64,000 nt of DNA. Source: Bacteroidota bacterium. Lineage in GTDB: Bacteria; Bacteroidota; Bacteroidia; Chitinophagales; Saprospiraceae. The DNA lies in contig JACRAN010000117.1 of assembly GCA_016234735.1 (NCBI GenBank), positions 1-64,000 of the forward strand, written 5' to 3'. The position numbers were made by a program, and so were the translations under genes. The number at the start of each line of letters is the position of its first letter. The stretch's first letter is position 1. The notes under the pieces were generated by a model that worked only from the letters and a program-made list of their open reading frames with translations, was not told the DNA's origin and did no database searches. Shown here in pieces: positions 16,871 through 26,137 of this stretch.

Positions 16871-18880
16871 ATGGAAAATAATAATCAGGATAACAATCAA
16901 AAGAACGGCACTAAATTCAATGCCTATTGGATTTACGGCGTGTTGGCGCTTTTTTTTATCGGTTTACAGTTCCTGCCCATCTCCGGCAACACCAGCGACC
17001 CCATCAATTTTGAGAAGTTCGCAGAAATGGCGAAAGGAGGTGACATAGAAAAATTAGAGGTCATCAACCAAAAATTCGCCCAGATTTACCTCGCAGAAGC
17101 TGCGCTCAAAAAGGACAAATACAAGGATGCTTCCAAAAGCACTTTTGCTAAAAAACGCCCGCATTACACCTTCGAAATTGGCCCGCCCGAAAATTTTGCC
17201 AAAAAATTAGATGAACTGAACAACACACTGCCCACCGATGGGCGTATTGAAGCCAACTTTATTGAAAAAGCAAACTGGCTGTCCCCAATCCTCAGCCTGC
17301 TGCTGCCGATAGCGCTGCTGGTGGTGCTCTGGATTGTCATTATGCGAAGGGTAGGCGGCGGCGGCGGCGGCCCCGGCGCGCAGCTTTTCAACATCGGCAA
17401 ATCCAAAGCCACCCTGTTCGACCAGAACTCGAAAGTGAACATCACCTTCACCGATGTCGCTGGCCTCGACGAAGCGAAGGAGGAGGTGATGGAGGTCGTG
17501 GATTTTCTGAAAAACCCGAAAAAATACACGGCACTCGGTGGCAAGATACCGAAAGGCGTACTGCTCATCGGCCCTCCGGGTACCGGCAAAACACTGCTGG
17601 CAAAAGCAGTGGCAGGCGAAGCAGCCGTGCCGTTTTTCTCCATTTCCGGTTCCGATTTCGTTGAAATGTTCGTGGGCGTAGGTGCGTCGAGGGTGCGTGA
17701 CCTGTTCCGGCAGGCGCGGGAAAAAGCGCCCTGCATCGTGTTCATCGACGAGATCGATGCCATTGGCCGGACACGTGGCCGCAACGCCGTCCAGGGCGGC
17801 AACGACGAGCGGGAAAACACGCTCAACCAGTTGCTCGTGGAAATGGACGGCTTTCCCACCGACAAGGGCGTGATACTCATGGCTGCCACCAACCGCCCCG
17901 ATGTACTCGACTCGGCGCTGATGCGGCCTGGCCGCTTCGACCGCCAGATTGCCATCGACCGCCCGGATTTGAGGGGCCGTGAGGCTATTTTCAAAGTGCA
18001 TTTGAAAAACATCAAAATCTCCACGAGCGTCAACCCGTTTGAATTATCTGAAATGACCCCGGGCTTCGCAGGTGCCGAAATCGCCAACGTGTGCAACGAG
18101 GCAGCGCTGATTGCCGCCCGCCGTAACAAGGAAGAGGTGGACATGGACGATTTCAACTATGCCCTTGACCGGGTTATCGGTGGTCTTGAGAAAAAGAACA
18201 AACTCATTTCACCGGAAGAAAAAGAAATCATCGCCTACCACGAAGCAGGCCACGCCGTGTGCGGCTGGTACCTGGAACACGCTTCGCCGTTGGTGAAAGT
18301 GACCATCGTGCCTCGTGGCATCGGCACGTTGGGCTACGCCCAATACCTGCCCAAAGACGAGTACATCACCCGCACCCAGCAACTGCACGACCGCATGTGC
18401 ATGACCTTCGGGGGCCGTGCTGCTGAGGAGGTAATTTTTGGTAAAATTTCCACCGGCGCTCAAAACGACCTCGACCAGGTGACGAAGATGGCGTACAGCA
18501 TGGTGGCTGTGTTCGGCATGAACGAGAAGGTAGGGCAAGTGTCGTTTTACGGGATGCAAAACGAGTCTTTTGCCAGGCCCTACTCGGAGGAGACGGCAGG
18601 CATGATTGACGAAGAGGTGCGGCAGATGGTCAACTCGCAGTTCGAAAGGGCCAAAAAATTGCTCACTGAGCGCAGGCATGAACTGGAAACCCTGGCCAAG
18701 CAACTCCTCGAAAAAGAAGTCCTCCTGAAATCAGACGTGGAGCGGCTCATCGGCCCACGCCCTTACCCAATCCCGGAAGCGCACAAAGTGGCGCACAATG
18801 GGGCGTATGTAGCAACCGACCCCAATGAATGGAAGGGCGCTTTGAATGAACCGAGCGAGGCAGAAGGCGAACAAAATTGA
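16871..18880 (+). CDS. ftsH: ATP-dependent zinc metalloprotease FtsH
   Basis: Membrane-anchored AAA+ protease of 669 residues that degrades unassembled and regulatory membrane proteins. TM1 is at about residues 20-36 and TM2 at about 138-158, enclosing a periplasmic segment. A glycine run ([13 protein letters not shown]) links TM2 to the AAA domain. Walker A GPPGTGKT lies near 235, Walker [12 protein letters not shown] near 295, the second region of homology with the arginine finger at RPGRFDRQ, and zinc motif HEAGH near 456. The C-terminus is short and acidic ([10 protein letters not shown]). All catalytic residues are present. It follows rsfS and ends in a terminator. Confidence 0.98.
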   Translation: MENNNQDNNQKNGTKFNAYWIYGVLALFFIGLQFLPISGNTSDPINFEKFAEMAKGGDIEKLEVINQKFAQIYLAEAALKKDKYKDASKSTFAKKRPHYTFEIGPPENFAKKLDELNNTLPTDGRIEANFIEKANWLSPILSLLLPIALLVVLWIVIMRRVGGGGGGPGAQLFNIGKSKATLFDQNSKVNITFTDVAGLDEAKEEVMEVVDFLKNPKKYTALGGKIPKGVLLIGPPGTGKTLLAKAVAGEAAVPFFSISGSDFVEMFVGVGASRVRDLFRQAREKAPCIVFIDEIDAIGRTRGRNAVQGGNDERENTLNQLLVEMDGFPTDKGVILMAATNRPDVLDSALMRPGRFDRQIAIDRPDLRGREAIFKVHLKNIKISTSVNPFELSEMTPGFAGAEIANVCNEAALIAARRNKEEVDMDDFNYALDRVIGGLEKKNKLISPEEKEIIAYHEAGHAVCGWYLEHASPLVKVTIVPRGIGTLGYAQYLPKDEYITRTQQLHDRMCMTFGGRAAEEVIFGKISTGAQNDLDQVTKMAYSMVAVFGMNEKVGQVSFYGMQNESFARPYSEETAGMIDEEVRQMVNSQFERAKKLLTERRHELETLAKQLLEKEVLLKSDVERLIGPRPYPIPEAHKVAHNGAYVATDPNEWKGALNEPSEAEGEQN

Positions 18881-18904
18881 GTTTTTAACTAAAAAAATAC
18901 AACG

Positions 18905-18943
18905 AAAGGGCTGTTCGGACGAATCCGGGCGGCCCTTTTTGCT
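18905..18943 (+). terminator. Terminator after ftsH
   Basis: AAAGGGC (18905-18911) pairs with GCCCTTT (18932-18938), with an inner CGGA/TCCG stem, followed by a T-rich stretch. It lies 24 bp after the ftsH stop codon. Confidence 0.75.
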
Positions 18944-19021
18944 TTCCTGAATTTTGCCAGATGTCCTGCTACTTGCACCATTTTACTACCTTCGGGCTTT
19001 TTGAAAACAACTTTTGGAAGC

Positions 19022-19771
19022 ATGGCAAATCCGACCTTTAAGAAAACGCTACCTGTCTTAAACCCCGGTGAAATCCACTACCTGGAAGGCCCGAAAAGCC
19101 GACAGCGGGAGTTGGGGTTTGTAATAAAAGTGCTGTTCCAATTCCTCAAAGGCTTCCGGGTGCTGCATTTTGTGGGGCCGTGCATTACGGTGTTCGGTTC
19201 GGCCCGTTTCAAAGAAGGCCACCGCTACTACGAGAAGGCGAGGGAGGCGGGCAGGGCCATTGCCGAGTGCGGTTTCACCACCATGACCGGCGGCGGCCCC
19301 GGCATCATGGAAGCTGCCAACCGGGGGGCTTTCGAGGCGGGCGGCAGGTCGGTGGGGTGCAATATTGTGTTGCCCTTCGAGCAGAAACCCAATCCCTACA
19401 TGCACAAGTATGTGGCCATCCGGTACTTTTTTGTGCGCAAAACGCTGTTGTTGAAATACTCCTACGCCTTCATCATCCTGCCTGGCGGCTGGGGCACGAT
19501 GGATGAAATGTTTGAGACGCTGACCCTCGTACAAACGAAGGTCATGCACAACTTCCCGGTGGTGCTGATTGGCACAGAGTACTACTCGCCGCTGATGGAC
19601 TACCTGCTCTTCATGGAACGGCAGGGAACCATCTCGCCCGAAGACCTGAAGCTGGTGCTGCTCACCGACGATGTGACGCAAGCCATGGACCACGTGCAGA
19701 AATACATCGAGAAAAACTACCGGGTCATGACGCGGAACAAGCCCATTTCGTGGCTGTTGGAAAAAGTGTGA
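19022..19771 (+). CDS. LOG family protein (TIGR00730 type Rossmann fold)
   Basis: About 249 residues from the ATG at 19022. A TTG seven codons upstream is less likely. It carries the two LOG motifs, GGGPGIMEAANRGAFEAGG and PGGWGTMDEMFE. Proteins with PGGxGTxxE cleave ribose-5'-monophosphate from cytokinin nucleotides or related AMP-type substrates, and many carry the outdated label lysine decarboxylase. The N-terminal extension of about 55 residues before the FGSARF Rossmann strand is longer than in minimal LOG proteins. It is monocistronic, between the ftsH terminator and a word-repeat hairpin. The physiological substrate in bacteria of this group is not known. Confidence 0.88.
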   Translation: MANPTFKKTLPVLNPGEIHYLEGPKSRQRELGFVIKVLFQFLKGFRVLHFVGPCITVFGSARFKEGHRYYEKAREAGRAIAECGFTTMTGGGPGIMEAANRGAFEAGGRSVGCNIVLPFEQKPNPYMHKYVAIRYFFVRKTLLLKYSYAFIILPGGWGTMDEMFETLTLVQTKVMHNFPVVLIGTEYYSPLMDYLLFMERQGTISPEDLKLVLLTDDVTQAMDHVQKYIEKNYRVMTRNKPISWLLEKV

Positions 19772-19779
19772 TTCGTGGT

Positions 19780-19847
19780 GTTGATCCGATTATTTGTTGA
19801 TTTGTTGATGGGAGAATAAACGAATAAACAAATCGACAAATCAACAG
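19780..19847. repeat. Word-repeat hairpin after the LOG gene
   Basis: Left arm has TTGATCCGATTATTTGTTGA and TTTGTTGATG words. The right arm, with almost no loop, has GAATAAACAAATCGAC and AAATCAACAGC. TTTGTTGATTTG-type words recur around the four-helix-bundle gene near 62304-62862. Confidence 0.75.
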
Positions 19848-19855
19848 CCGCAATT

Positions 19856-19863
19856 TACCTTTG
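19856..19863 (+). promoter_or_regulatory. Candidate -7 promoter element
   Basis: TACCTTTG matches the Bacteroidota -7 box TAnnTTTG and lies 34 bp before the start of the small membrane protein gene. No clear TTTG box at -33 is seen, so only the -7 half is supported. It sits just after a word-repeat hairpin. Confidence 0.35.
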
Positions 19864-19896
19864 CCAAAATCATAAACAAATCAAAAACTGCCAATT

Positions 19897-20331
19897 ATGC
19901 TAAACGGATTAGTACATGCCCACTCCGGCCTGCGTTGGGTCGTCCTGTTGCTCCTGATTTCAGCCACTTTCAAAGCGCTGATGAAGTGGCGCTCCAATGC
20001 ACCCTACACCGAAGGCGACCGCAAACTCAACCTGTTCACCATGATTTTCATGCATGTCCAGTTGTTGCTGGGGCTGACACTTTTCTTCATGAGCGAACGG
20101 GTTGATTTCTCTCAAATGGGAAAAGCGGCCTTTCGCTTTTTCACCGTGGAGCACAGCGTGATGATGCTGCTGGCCATTGCGCTCGTCACCATCGGCTACT
20201 CAAAATCGAAAAAAGCGAAGGAAGATGCCCAGAAATTCCGCTCGGTTTTCATCTACTACCTGCTGGCATTGATTTTGATCCTGGTGGCCATCCCCTGGCC
20301 GTTCCGCGGCTTCGGCACCCAGTGGTTTTGA
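19897..20331 (+). CDS. Small four-helix integral membrane protein
   Basis: Protein of 144 residues with four evident membrane segments, at about 10-27, 47-65, 83-102 and 115-134. It begins MLNGLVHAHSGLRWVVLLLL, and histidines occur at the ends of helices (VHAHSG, MHVQLLLG, VEHSVMM). This arrangement resembles small cytochrome-b561-like or related haem-binding membrane proteins conserved in Bacteroidota, but haem binding is an inference from His placement only. There is no operon partner. It is followed directly by a word-repeat hairpin. Confidence 0.75.
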   Translation: MLNGLVHAHSGLRWVVLLLLISATFKALMKWRSNAPYTEGDRKLNLFTMIFMHVQLLLGLTLFFMSERVDFSQMGKAAFRFFTVEHSVMMLLAIALVTIGYSKSKKAKEDAQKFRSVFIYYLLALILILVAIPWPFRGFGTQWF

Positions 20332-20398
20332 TGTATTGTTTCATTGCTTCACTGTTTCATGGCCTCTTGGGGCAAAGCAATGAAACAGTGAAGCAATG
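20332..20398. repeat. Word-repeat hairpin after the small membrane protein gene
   Basis: A perfect 19-bp inverted repeat, CATTGCTTCACTGTTTCAT at 20342-20360 and its complement at 20380-20398, is made of repeated CATTGTTTCA words. The element starts right at the stop codon and shares its word with 15331-15457. Confidence 0.88.
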
Positions 20399-20434
20399 TT
20401 AACACCGCCGTTAAAAAAATACTATCGTTGCGAA

Positions 20435-20470
20435 GCGCCACAACCTTGCAAGTTGTGGCGCATTATTTTT
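20435..20470 (+). terminator. Hairpin with T-rich tail, terminator-like
   Basis: GCGCCACAAC (20435-20444) pairs perfectly with GTTGTGGCGC (20452-20461) around a 7-nt loop and is followed by ATTATTTTTG. It lies 33 bp before the start of the next gene, so it could end the upstream transcript. The tail TATTTTTG also resembles a -7 promoter box for the gene at 20503. Confidence 0.55.
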
Positions 20471-20502
20471 GCCAACTGCATTGAAAATCAAACCTTTTTG
20501 AA

Positions 20503-20964
20503 ATGAAACAATCAATCTTTTTTGCGCTGGCATTTTTTACTGCAAGCGCCGTTTTTGCACAAGAGAACCCGGTGAAATGGTCCTACGAGGCCAAAAAAAT
20601 AGCCGACGGCCCCACGGGGGCAGGCCAGTACGACCTCGTCTTCACCGCCAACATCCAGGACGGCTGGTACGTGTACTCGCAGTACCTCGAATCGGACGAT
20701 GGCCCCATCCGCACGTCCTTTCATTTTGATGAAAACGCTTCGGTGGAATTGCCGGGAAAGAACAAGGAAGAAGGCCACAAGTACGAGGGCTACGACGACC
20801 TGTTCGGCATGAACATCATCAAGTTCAGCGGTAGGCCGACCTTCACGCAGCGGGTCAGGACGGTTTCACCGGCCACGCTCACCGGCTACCTCGAATTCAT
20901 GACTTGTGACAACGAAAAATGCCTGCCACCGGCAGAGGTGAAGTTTCGTTTTGACCTGAAATAA
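20503..20964 (+). CDS. Secreted single-domain DsbD-alpha-like protein
   Basis: Protein of 153 residues with a signal peptide (ALAFFTASAVFAQ) and a single N-terminal-DsbD-like immunoglobulin fold. It shares GWYVYSQYLESDDGPIRTSF with both N-terminal domains of the DsbD encoded immediately downstream. The C-terminus is MTCDNEKCLPPAEVKF, with the paired Cys of the redox-active alpha domain. In DsbD this domain passes electrons from the membrane domain to periplasmic partners. A free copy could act as a soluble shuttle (inference). The 137-bp gap to dsbD contains a -7-like box, so the pair may be separate transcripts. Confidence 0.82.
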   Translation: MKQSIFFALAFFTASAVFAQENPVKWSYEAKKIADGPTGAGQYDLVFTANIQDGWYVYSQYLESDDGPIRTSFHFDENASVELPGKNKEEGHKYEGYDDLFGMNIIKFSGRPTFTQRVRTVSPATLTGYLEFMTCDNEKCLPPAEVKFRFDLK

Positions 20965-20994
20965 AGTACGTCGAAAGACCTTGGGGCAGATATT

Positions 20995-21025
20995 TTTTCC
21001 CTTTAAAATCAAGACATTAGCTTTG
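20995..21025 (+). promoter_or_regulatory. Candidate promoter of dsbD
   Basis: TAGCTTTG (21018-21025) fits the -7 box TAnnTTTG, with a T-rich TTTT at the -33 position 19 nt upstream. The dsbD start is 77 bp downstream. Confidence 0.35.
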
Positions 21026-21101
21026 CAAAATTTTTTGAAAACCCTGTTTCATTAACACCCAGGTTGCGGTTTTCACCGCCTCCATTTTCAAATATTTCAC
21101 C

Positions 21102-23648
21102 ATGAGGAAGTTTTGGACACTTTCGTTTTTCCTGACGCTCGCCCTGACCGCCTTCGGTCAAATTTACAACCCGGTCAAGTGGAGTTTTTCCTCCAAACAA
21201 GTCAGCGACACAGAATTCAACCTGCTGTTCACCGCCAATATCGAGAGCGGTTGGTACGTGTATTCACAGTACCTCTCCAGCGACGACGGGCCGGTGAAAA
21301 CCAGTTTCACCTTCAACAAAGGCAGCCATTTCAGCCTTGTTGGTAAAAACATCGAGACCTCAGACCACCGCAAGGAGTTGAATGACCCGCTTTTTGAAAA
21401 TATGCTGGTCATCAAGTTCTCGGACAAGGTCGTTTTCAGCCAAAAAGTGAAAGTGACGGACTTCTCCAAGCCCATCGCCGGCTATCTCGAATTTATGACC
21501 TGCAACAACGAACGTTGCCTGCCACCGAAAGAGGTCGATTTTTCTTTTGAGCTAAAACCTGCCACTAAAAGTGCTGATAACCAGCCGGTTAAAACGGAAG
21601 CTGCCGCCGGTTCCAAAACAACAAAACCTGCCGAAACCACCACCACTGCTGTACCCGCCGACCCAAAAATCCCGGCATCCGACCTCGGCAGCGGCATCGA
21701 AAAGCCGGTCGCCTGGTCGGCCACCATTCAAAAAAACAGCGAGACGGAGTACGTGCTGCACCTGAAAGCCACGATTGAAAAAGGCTGGGCGGTGTACTCG
21801 CAGTTCGTGGCCGATGGCGGCCCGATACCCACTTCCCTGACTTTCAACACGGACGACAACCTCCAGGTGACGGGCAAGGCCACGGAAACCAGCGCCCATA
21901 AAATCGAAGGCCACGACCCGATTTTCGATATGAAGGTCATCAAGTTTAAAGAGGAGGGGACGTTCAGCCAGAAGTTGACCGTGAAAGATGCCACGAAACC
22001 TGTGACTGGCTTCGTGACCTACATGACCTGCAACGACGAGAAGTGCCTGCCACCAGACGATGTGCCGTTCAAAATTGTGCCTGCTTCACTGACGGCAATG
22101 ATTGGTGCCGAAGCGGAAGAGAACGGGCAGGTTGCGGAAGCGCCAACGGCGGGTTTCGCCATCGACAAAACCGCCGCCGCCACTTGCGGCGAGGTCGCTC
22201 AGGAAAACGAAGGCAAGGGCATCTGGGGCATTTTCATCCTTGGATTCCTCGGCGGCCTGCTGGCCCTGCTCACGCCCTGCGTTTTCCCGATGATCCCGCT
22301 GACGGTGAGTTTTTTCACCAAAGGCAGCCAGAACAAGAAAAAAGGGTTGTTCAACGCCTTCATGTACGGTTTTTACATTTTGCTGGTCTATCTGTTGCTG
22401 AGTATCCCGTTCCATCTGCTGGACTCGGTCAGCCCCGGCATCCTCAATGAAATCTCCACCAACGTCTGGCTGAATATCGCCTTTTTTGTCATATTCCTCG
22501 TCTTCGCTTTTTCGTTTTTCGGATACTACGAACTCACGCTGCCGTCCAGTTGGGCCAACAAAGCGGCATCGGCGGAAGGCATCGGAGGTGCCATCGGCAT
22601 ATTTTTCATGGCCCTGACGCTGGCGCTGGTGTCGTTTTCCTGCACCGGCCCCATCCTCGGTTCGCTGCTCGCAGGTGCCCTGACCAAAGACGGCGGTGCC
22701 ATGCAACTGACGGCGGGCATGGGCGGCTTCGGCCTCGCCCTGGCGTTGCCGTTCGGGCTGTTCGCTGCGTTCCCAAGCTGGTTGAGTTCCCTGCCAAAAT
22801 CAGGGGGCTGGATGACGACGGTGAAAGTGGTGCTCGGCTTCCTCGAACTGGCGCTGGCCTTGAAGTTCCTCTCCAACGCTGACCTCGTGAAGCACTGGGG
22901 CATGTTGAAAATCGAACCGTTCCTCCTGCTGTGGATCCTTATTTTCGTGGCAATGGGGTTTTATCTTTTTGGCAAGATCGGGTTCCCACACGACTCGCCC
23001 ATCAAGAAATTGGCACCACTCCGCATCGCCACGGGGGTAGCTTCGTTTGCCTTCGCCGCTTATTTGGCCACCGGGTTCATCTACGATGATACAGCGGGGT
23101 CGCTTCGCCCGCTGAAACTGCTGAGTGGACTGGCACCGCCTGCCGGCTACAGTTGGCTCTACCCAAAGGAGTGCCCGCAAAACCTCGATTGTTTCAAAGA
23201 CTTCGACCAGGGGCTGGCCTACGCCAAAAAAATGAACAAACCCATCATGATCGACTTCACCGGCCACGCTTGTGTGAACTGCCGCAAGATGGAGGAACAC
23301 GTCTGGCCGGAACAGGAGGTTTACGGTTTTTTGAAGAAAGACTTCGTGCTCATCTCGCTGTACGTGGACGAGAAAATCGACTTGCCGGAGGCCGAACAAA
23401 AGGTTTTGCCGGTGAAAAGCGGCGGCACCTTCCGGTTGCGCACCACCGGCCACAAGTGGCAGTACCTGCAAACCGAGACGTTTGAAAACAACTCGCAACC
23501 CTACTACGTACTGCTCTCACCGGAGGGCAAAATGCTGAACCACCCGGTCGGTTACACGCCTGATTCGGAGGAATACGCTCATTTCCTCCAGTGCGGCCTC
23601 GACCGTTTCAATGAATTGAACGGAAAGAAAATGCTGGGAGAAAAGTGA
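21102..23648 (+). CDS. dsbD: Thiol:disulfide interchange protein DsbD with duplicated N-terminal domain
   Basis: Protein of 848 residues that carries electrons across the inner membrane to periplasmic thiol proteins. Order: signal peptide (about 1-19); first DsbD-alpha domain (20-150, ending MTCNNERCLPPKEV); a Thr/Pro/Lys linker (150-197); second alpha domain (200-335, MTCNDEKCLPPDDV); CcdA-like membrane domain of eight helices (about 375-660) with the paired Cys in LLTPCVFPM and SFSCTGPILG; and a C-terminal thioredoxin domain with CVNCRKME (Cys about 724 and 727). All redox Cys pairs are present. The doubled alpha domain plus the stand-alone copy upstream make three in a row. Confidence 0.94.
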   Translation: MRKFWTLSFFLTLALTAFGQIYNPVKWSFSSKQVSDTEFNLLFTANIESGWYVYSQYLSSDDGPVKTSFTFNKGSHFSLVGKNIETSDHRKELNDPLFENMLVIKFSDKVVFSQKVKVTDFSKPIAGYLEFMTCNNERCLPPKEVDFSFELKPATKSADNQPVKTEAAAGSKTTKPAETTTTAVPADPKIPASDLGSGIEKPVAWSATIQKNSETEYVLHLKATIEKGWAVYSQFVADGGPIPTSLTFNTDDNLQVTGKATETSAHKIEGHDPIFDMKVIKFKEEGTFSQKLTVKDATKPVTGFVTYMTCNDEKCLPPDDVPFKIVPASLTAMIGAEAEENGQVAEAPTAGFAIDKTAAATCGEVAQENEGKGIWGIFILGFLGGLLALLTPCVFPMIPLTVSFFTKGSQNKKKGLFNAFMYGFYILLVYLLLSIPFHLLDSVSPGILNEISTNVWLNIAFFVIFLVFAFSFFGYYELTLPSSWANKAASAEGIGGAIGIFFMALTLALVSFSCTGPILGSLLAGALTKDGGAMQLTAGMGGFGLALALPFGLFAAFPSWLSSLPKSGGWMTTVKVVLGFLELALALKFLSNADLVKHWGMLKIEPFLLLWILIFVAMGFYLFGKIGFPHDSPIKKLAPLRIATGVASFAFAAYLATGFIYDDTAGSLRPLKLLSGLAPPAGYSWLYPKECPQNLDCFKDFDQGLAYAKKMNKPIMIDFTGHACVNCRKMEEHVWPEQEVYGFLKKDFVLISLYVDEKIDLPEAEQKVLPVKSGGTFRLRTTGHKWQYLQTETFENNSQPYYVLLSPEGKMLNHPVGYTPDSEEYAHFLQCGLDRFNELNGKKMLGEK

Positions 23649-23740
23649 TTTGATTTACGATTGACGATTTTGGATTTACGATTCTAAAAAGTTGAAAGTC
23701 AAATAATTAGAATCGTAAATCCGCAATCGTCAGTCGTCAT
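23646..23740. repeat. Word-repeat hairpin between dsbD and recX
   Basis: Left arm 23646-23687 has GATTTGATTTACGATTGACG words. Right arm 23707-23740 is complementary, with a perfect 16-bp pairing GGATTTACGATTCTAA (23672-23687) to 23707-23722. The dsbD stop touches the left end. The recX stop (23730-23732) is inside the right arm, so the final Asp-Asp-stop of RecX is written by the word GACGACTGA. Confidence 0.88.
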
Positions 23741-24236
23741 TTTTCAACGCCTGCCACACCAGCTCCGCCTCGAAGCCCCTCGACATGGCATATTGCGCCA
23801 GTTTGCTTTTCCTTGCAAAATCGTTGGTTTCGCTGATGTGTGCTGCCCGTCTTTCCAACACCTCCGCCAGCGTTTTCAGGTATTCAGCTTCCTCGATTTC
23901 CTCCAGCGCCTTGCGGATGCAGTAGTCTGAAATATTCCGCATTTTCAACTCCCGGATGATGCGGTTGCGGCCCCACTGCTTCATGCGGAACTTGCCCCGT
24001 GCGAACGAACGGGCGAAGCGCTCTTCGTTGAGAAAATTTTCCTGGATGAGGTCGGCCATGATTTCTTCCAACGTATGGCCGTAGATACCGAGTTCGAGGA
24101 GTTTGGTGCGCACCTCCTGGTGGCAGCGGTCCTGGTAGGCGCAGTAACGTTGCAACTTGACGAGTGCATCCGCTTTCGACAGGTATTTTTTGGAAGCTTG
24201 CTTTTCCACGATAGCAAAGGTAAAACGCCGGTTCAT
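23730..24236 (-). CDS. recX: Regulatory protein RecX
   Basis: Protein of 168 residues and all-helical, with the three-repeat RecX layout. It shows YCAYQDRCHQEVRTKLLELG in the first repeat, LIQENFLNEERFARSFARGKFR (the family signature Fl(n/d)DerFA..f) in the second, and ELKMRNISDYCIRKALEEI in the third. RecX binds RecA filaments and modulates recombination and SOS. No recA is visible nearby. Its start codon directly follows the TGA of the upstream TPR gene (TGAATG), so the two are translationally coupled. The C-terminus is encoded by a word-repeat hairpin. Confidence 0.92.
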   Translation of the reverse strand: MNRRFTFAIVEKQASKKYLSKADALVKLQRYCAYQDRCHQEVRTKLLELGIYGHTLEEIMADLIQENFLNEERFARSFARGKFRMKQWGRNRIIRELKMRNISDYCIRKALEEIEEAEYLKTLAEVLERRAAHISETNDFARKSKLAQYAMSRGFEAELVWQALKNDD

Positions 24237-25118
24237 TCAAAAAAGCCACTCCGGTGCTTCAAACTTTTTCAAAGTGATCACCTCCCAGTTTTTCAAAACT
24301 GCCGTGAGGTCGTCCACGCCGCGGGCAGCCATTGCCACCAGGAACACATCCCGCTCCAGCTTGCCGAAGATGGCCTGGTCGAAATACTCCGACACGTTTT
24401 TGTGCAGGTTGGGTTGAAAAAAACGAGTGGCATTCGACCAGTTGTCGAAGCCGATTTCCGCTTCGAGGCAGAGGTTGGCCAGCGTGTCCACATCCCGCTG
24501 CGAATCGGTGTGGAGCAGGGCGGAGTAGGTGTTCCAGGTCGATTGTTTCAGTAAATCAAGTTCATCGTGTACCTGCATTTTTTTGTTTTGCTGAAAAAAA
24601 CGGCCCGCCGGTTTGTGTTCGATTAAAATCAAATCCTTGTGCCGCCTGCCGGACGAGGGCTGCGGGATGCTCTCGATGCGCGCCCGCACGGGGTCGAGGC
24701 GGCGGGCGGCGACGATTTCAGGCTGGGTGAACGGATTGAGGCGCACCGGCACGATGCCGAGGTCGAGGTGCAGCGCCCCACCGGAGTTTTTGAAATCAAA
24801 ACCCAACTGGTTCCAGGCGTAGCGGGCGGTTTCCCAATCGGCGAGGGCGGTGGCCGCCAGTCCCAGCGTTTCCCAGAGGTTTTCGTCGAAAGGATTGTGC
24901 TCCACTGCTTTCAGGCAGTAGTGGAAGGTGGGTTTCCATTCGTGCCGCGAGCGGTACATCCGGCTCAGGAAGGCGAACGGGGCCGACCAATCGGGGGCGA
25001 GTTTTGCCAGGTGCTTGCAAAGCTTGACCGCATTGTACACATCGCCCCGGCGGTCGTACTCGACCACCAACTGGTAAAGGCGTTCTGAATCTGTGTAGTC
25101 TTCCTGGCGAGGCTCCAT
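24237..25118 (-). CDS. TPR-like protein of unknown function
   Basis: About 293 residues from ATG 25118 (MEPRQEDYTDSERLYQLV). The first 120 residues form tetratricopeptide-like helix pairs: VVEYDRRGDVYNAVKLCKHLAKLAPDW, then FLSRMYRSRHEWKPTFHYCLKAVEHNPFDENLWETLGL. The remaining half is not recognised. It contains IVPVRLNPFTQPEIVAARRLDPVRARI and a C-terminal stretch resembling a regulator of several tens of residues with no clear motif. There is no signal or membrane segment, so it is probably a cytoplasmic scaffold. It overlaps functionally with recX only through tight gene coupling (TGAATG). An upstream in-frame extension to 25190 is not favoured. Confidence 0.75.
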   Translation of the reverse strand: MEPRQEDYTDSERLYQLVVEYDRRGDVYNAVKLCKHLAKLAPDWSAPFAFLSRMYRSRHEWKPTFHYCLKAVEHNPFDENLWETLGLAATALADWETARYAWNQLGFDFKNSGGALHLDLGIVPVRLNPFTQPEIVAARRLDPVRARIESIPQPSSGRRHKDLILIEHKPAGRFFQQNKKMQVHDELDLLKQSTWNTYSALLHTDSQRDVDTLANLCLEAEIGFDNWSNATRFFQPNLHKNVSEYFDQAIFGKLERDVFLVAMAARGVDDLTAVLKNWEVITLKKFEAPEWLF

Positions 25119-25366
25119 CGCTGTTTTTTTCACCAAATGTAAGCAACACGCGGCCAAGTTCCAACTAAAAAAGAGGGACCGGGAAGGCATTGCCCATCTC
25201 CGCCCCTTCCAAATCTTTTATCCGCATTGAGGGAATCAATGGATGTGCCAGTAGTTTAACTGGTTGATTTTTAATTGTTTATGAAAAATGAAATGCTTGC
25301 AGGGAAGTCAAAAACCGTGCGGTGATGGACGTGGGTGTTCGGAAACGGACGGGTGCGGGCATTTTT

Positions 25367-26050
25367 TCAGCCCATAAAACTGCCGTCTTCCTCTCGTTCT
25401 TTTTTCGTTTTTTCAAAAACATCCCGGTCGAGGAAGTACGATGTTTCTGACTTTTCCCCCTCCCACGAGGGTGGTTTCTTTTCTTCGTCGGCCTCGATTT
25501 CTTCCTTGTACCAGTACGCCGTGAAAATGCCCATCAGCCCGCCGAGCAGGTGACTCTCCCACGAGATGCCTACCTGGTTCGGCAGGATGCCGTTGAGGTA
25601 ACCGCTGTACAGCACGGTGACAATGAGTGCCAGGATGATGGATTGCAGGCTCCTTCGGAAAATGCCGCTCCAAAAAACAAAGCTCAACAGCCCGTACACC
25701 ACACCGCTGGCCCCAATGTGAAACACCTTCCGGGCGAAGATCCAAACGGCCAGCCCGGTCAGCAGGTAAATCATCACGATGCTGCGAGCGGCCACCCGGC
25801 GGTAGAAGTAGGTAATGATGGTGGAAAGCACAAAAATCGGGGCAGAGTTGGAGATGAGGTGCCGCAAATCGTCGTGCAGCAACGGTGCAAGAACGATACC
25901 CCGCAGCCCGAAAAACTCTCTCGGATAAACGCCATACGCACCGAAATCGAGGCCGCTGGCGACCTCCAAAAAGTACACGCCCCACATCAGCGCCACAAAC
26001 TGGAAGGGCAGGCGAAGGCTCGATACGATCCGGTTTTTTTGTTCTTCCAT
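25367..26050 (-). CDS. Rhomboid family intramembrane serine protease
   Basis: Protein of 227 residues with six to seven membrane helices. Catalytic Ser115 lies in GASGVVYGL and catalytic His167 in WESHLLGGLMG. The family oxyanion residues are present upstream in the HDDLRHLISNSAPIFVLS loop (the HxxxNS equivalent), with the helix-4 and helix-6 dyad intact. Rhomboids cleave transmembrane helices in the plane of the membrane. The C-terminal 40 residues are charged and cytoplasmic. It lies upstream of nothing else on its strand; a 249-bp gap follows. A word-repeat hairpin separates it from the O-antigen ligase gene upstream. Natural substrates are unknown. Confidence 0.92.
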   Translation of the reverse strand: MEEQKNRIVSSLRLPFQFVALMWGVYFLEVASGLDFGAYGVYPREFFGLRGIVLAPLLHDDLRHLISNSAPIFVLSTIITYFYRRVAARSIVMIYLLTGLAVWIFARKVFHIGASGVVYGLLSFVFWSGIFRRSLQSIILALIVTVLYSGYLNGILPNQVGISWESHLLGGLMGIFTAYWYKEEIEADEEKKPPSWEGEKSETSYFLDRDVFEKTKKEREEDGSFMG

Positions 26051-26129
26051 GTTGAAATATGAGGTTGATAAGGGTTGATAGGAGGTTGATAATCAACTTT
26101 TTATCAACCTCTTAAAACCTTCATCAACG
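26051..26129. repeat. Word-repeat hairpin between rhomboid and O-antigen ligase genes
   Basis: Left arm has GAGGTTGATAAGGGTTGATA words. The right arm, directly adjoining, has ATCAACTTTTTATCAACCTC and CTTCATCAAC. The perfect core is GAGGTTGATA with TATCAACCTC. It begins right at the rhomboid start codon and ends 9 bp before the stop of the O-antigen ligase gene. Confidence 0.82.
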
Positions 26130-26137
26130 ATTGAACT

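Noticed and set aside
19058-19693. 211-codon frame antisense to the LOG gene
   Set aside because: The plus-strand frame carries both LOG motifs, and the antisense product has none.
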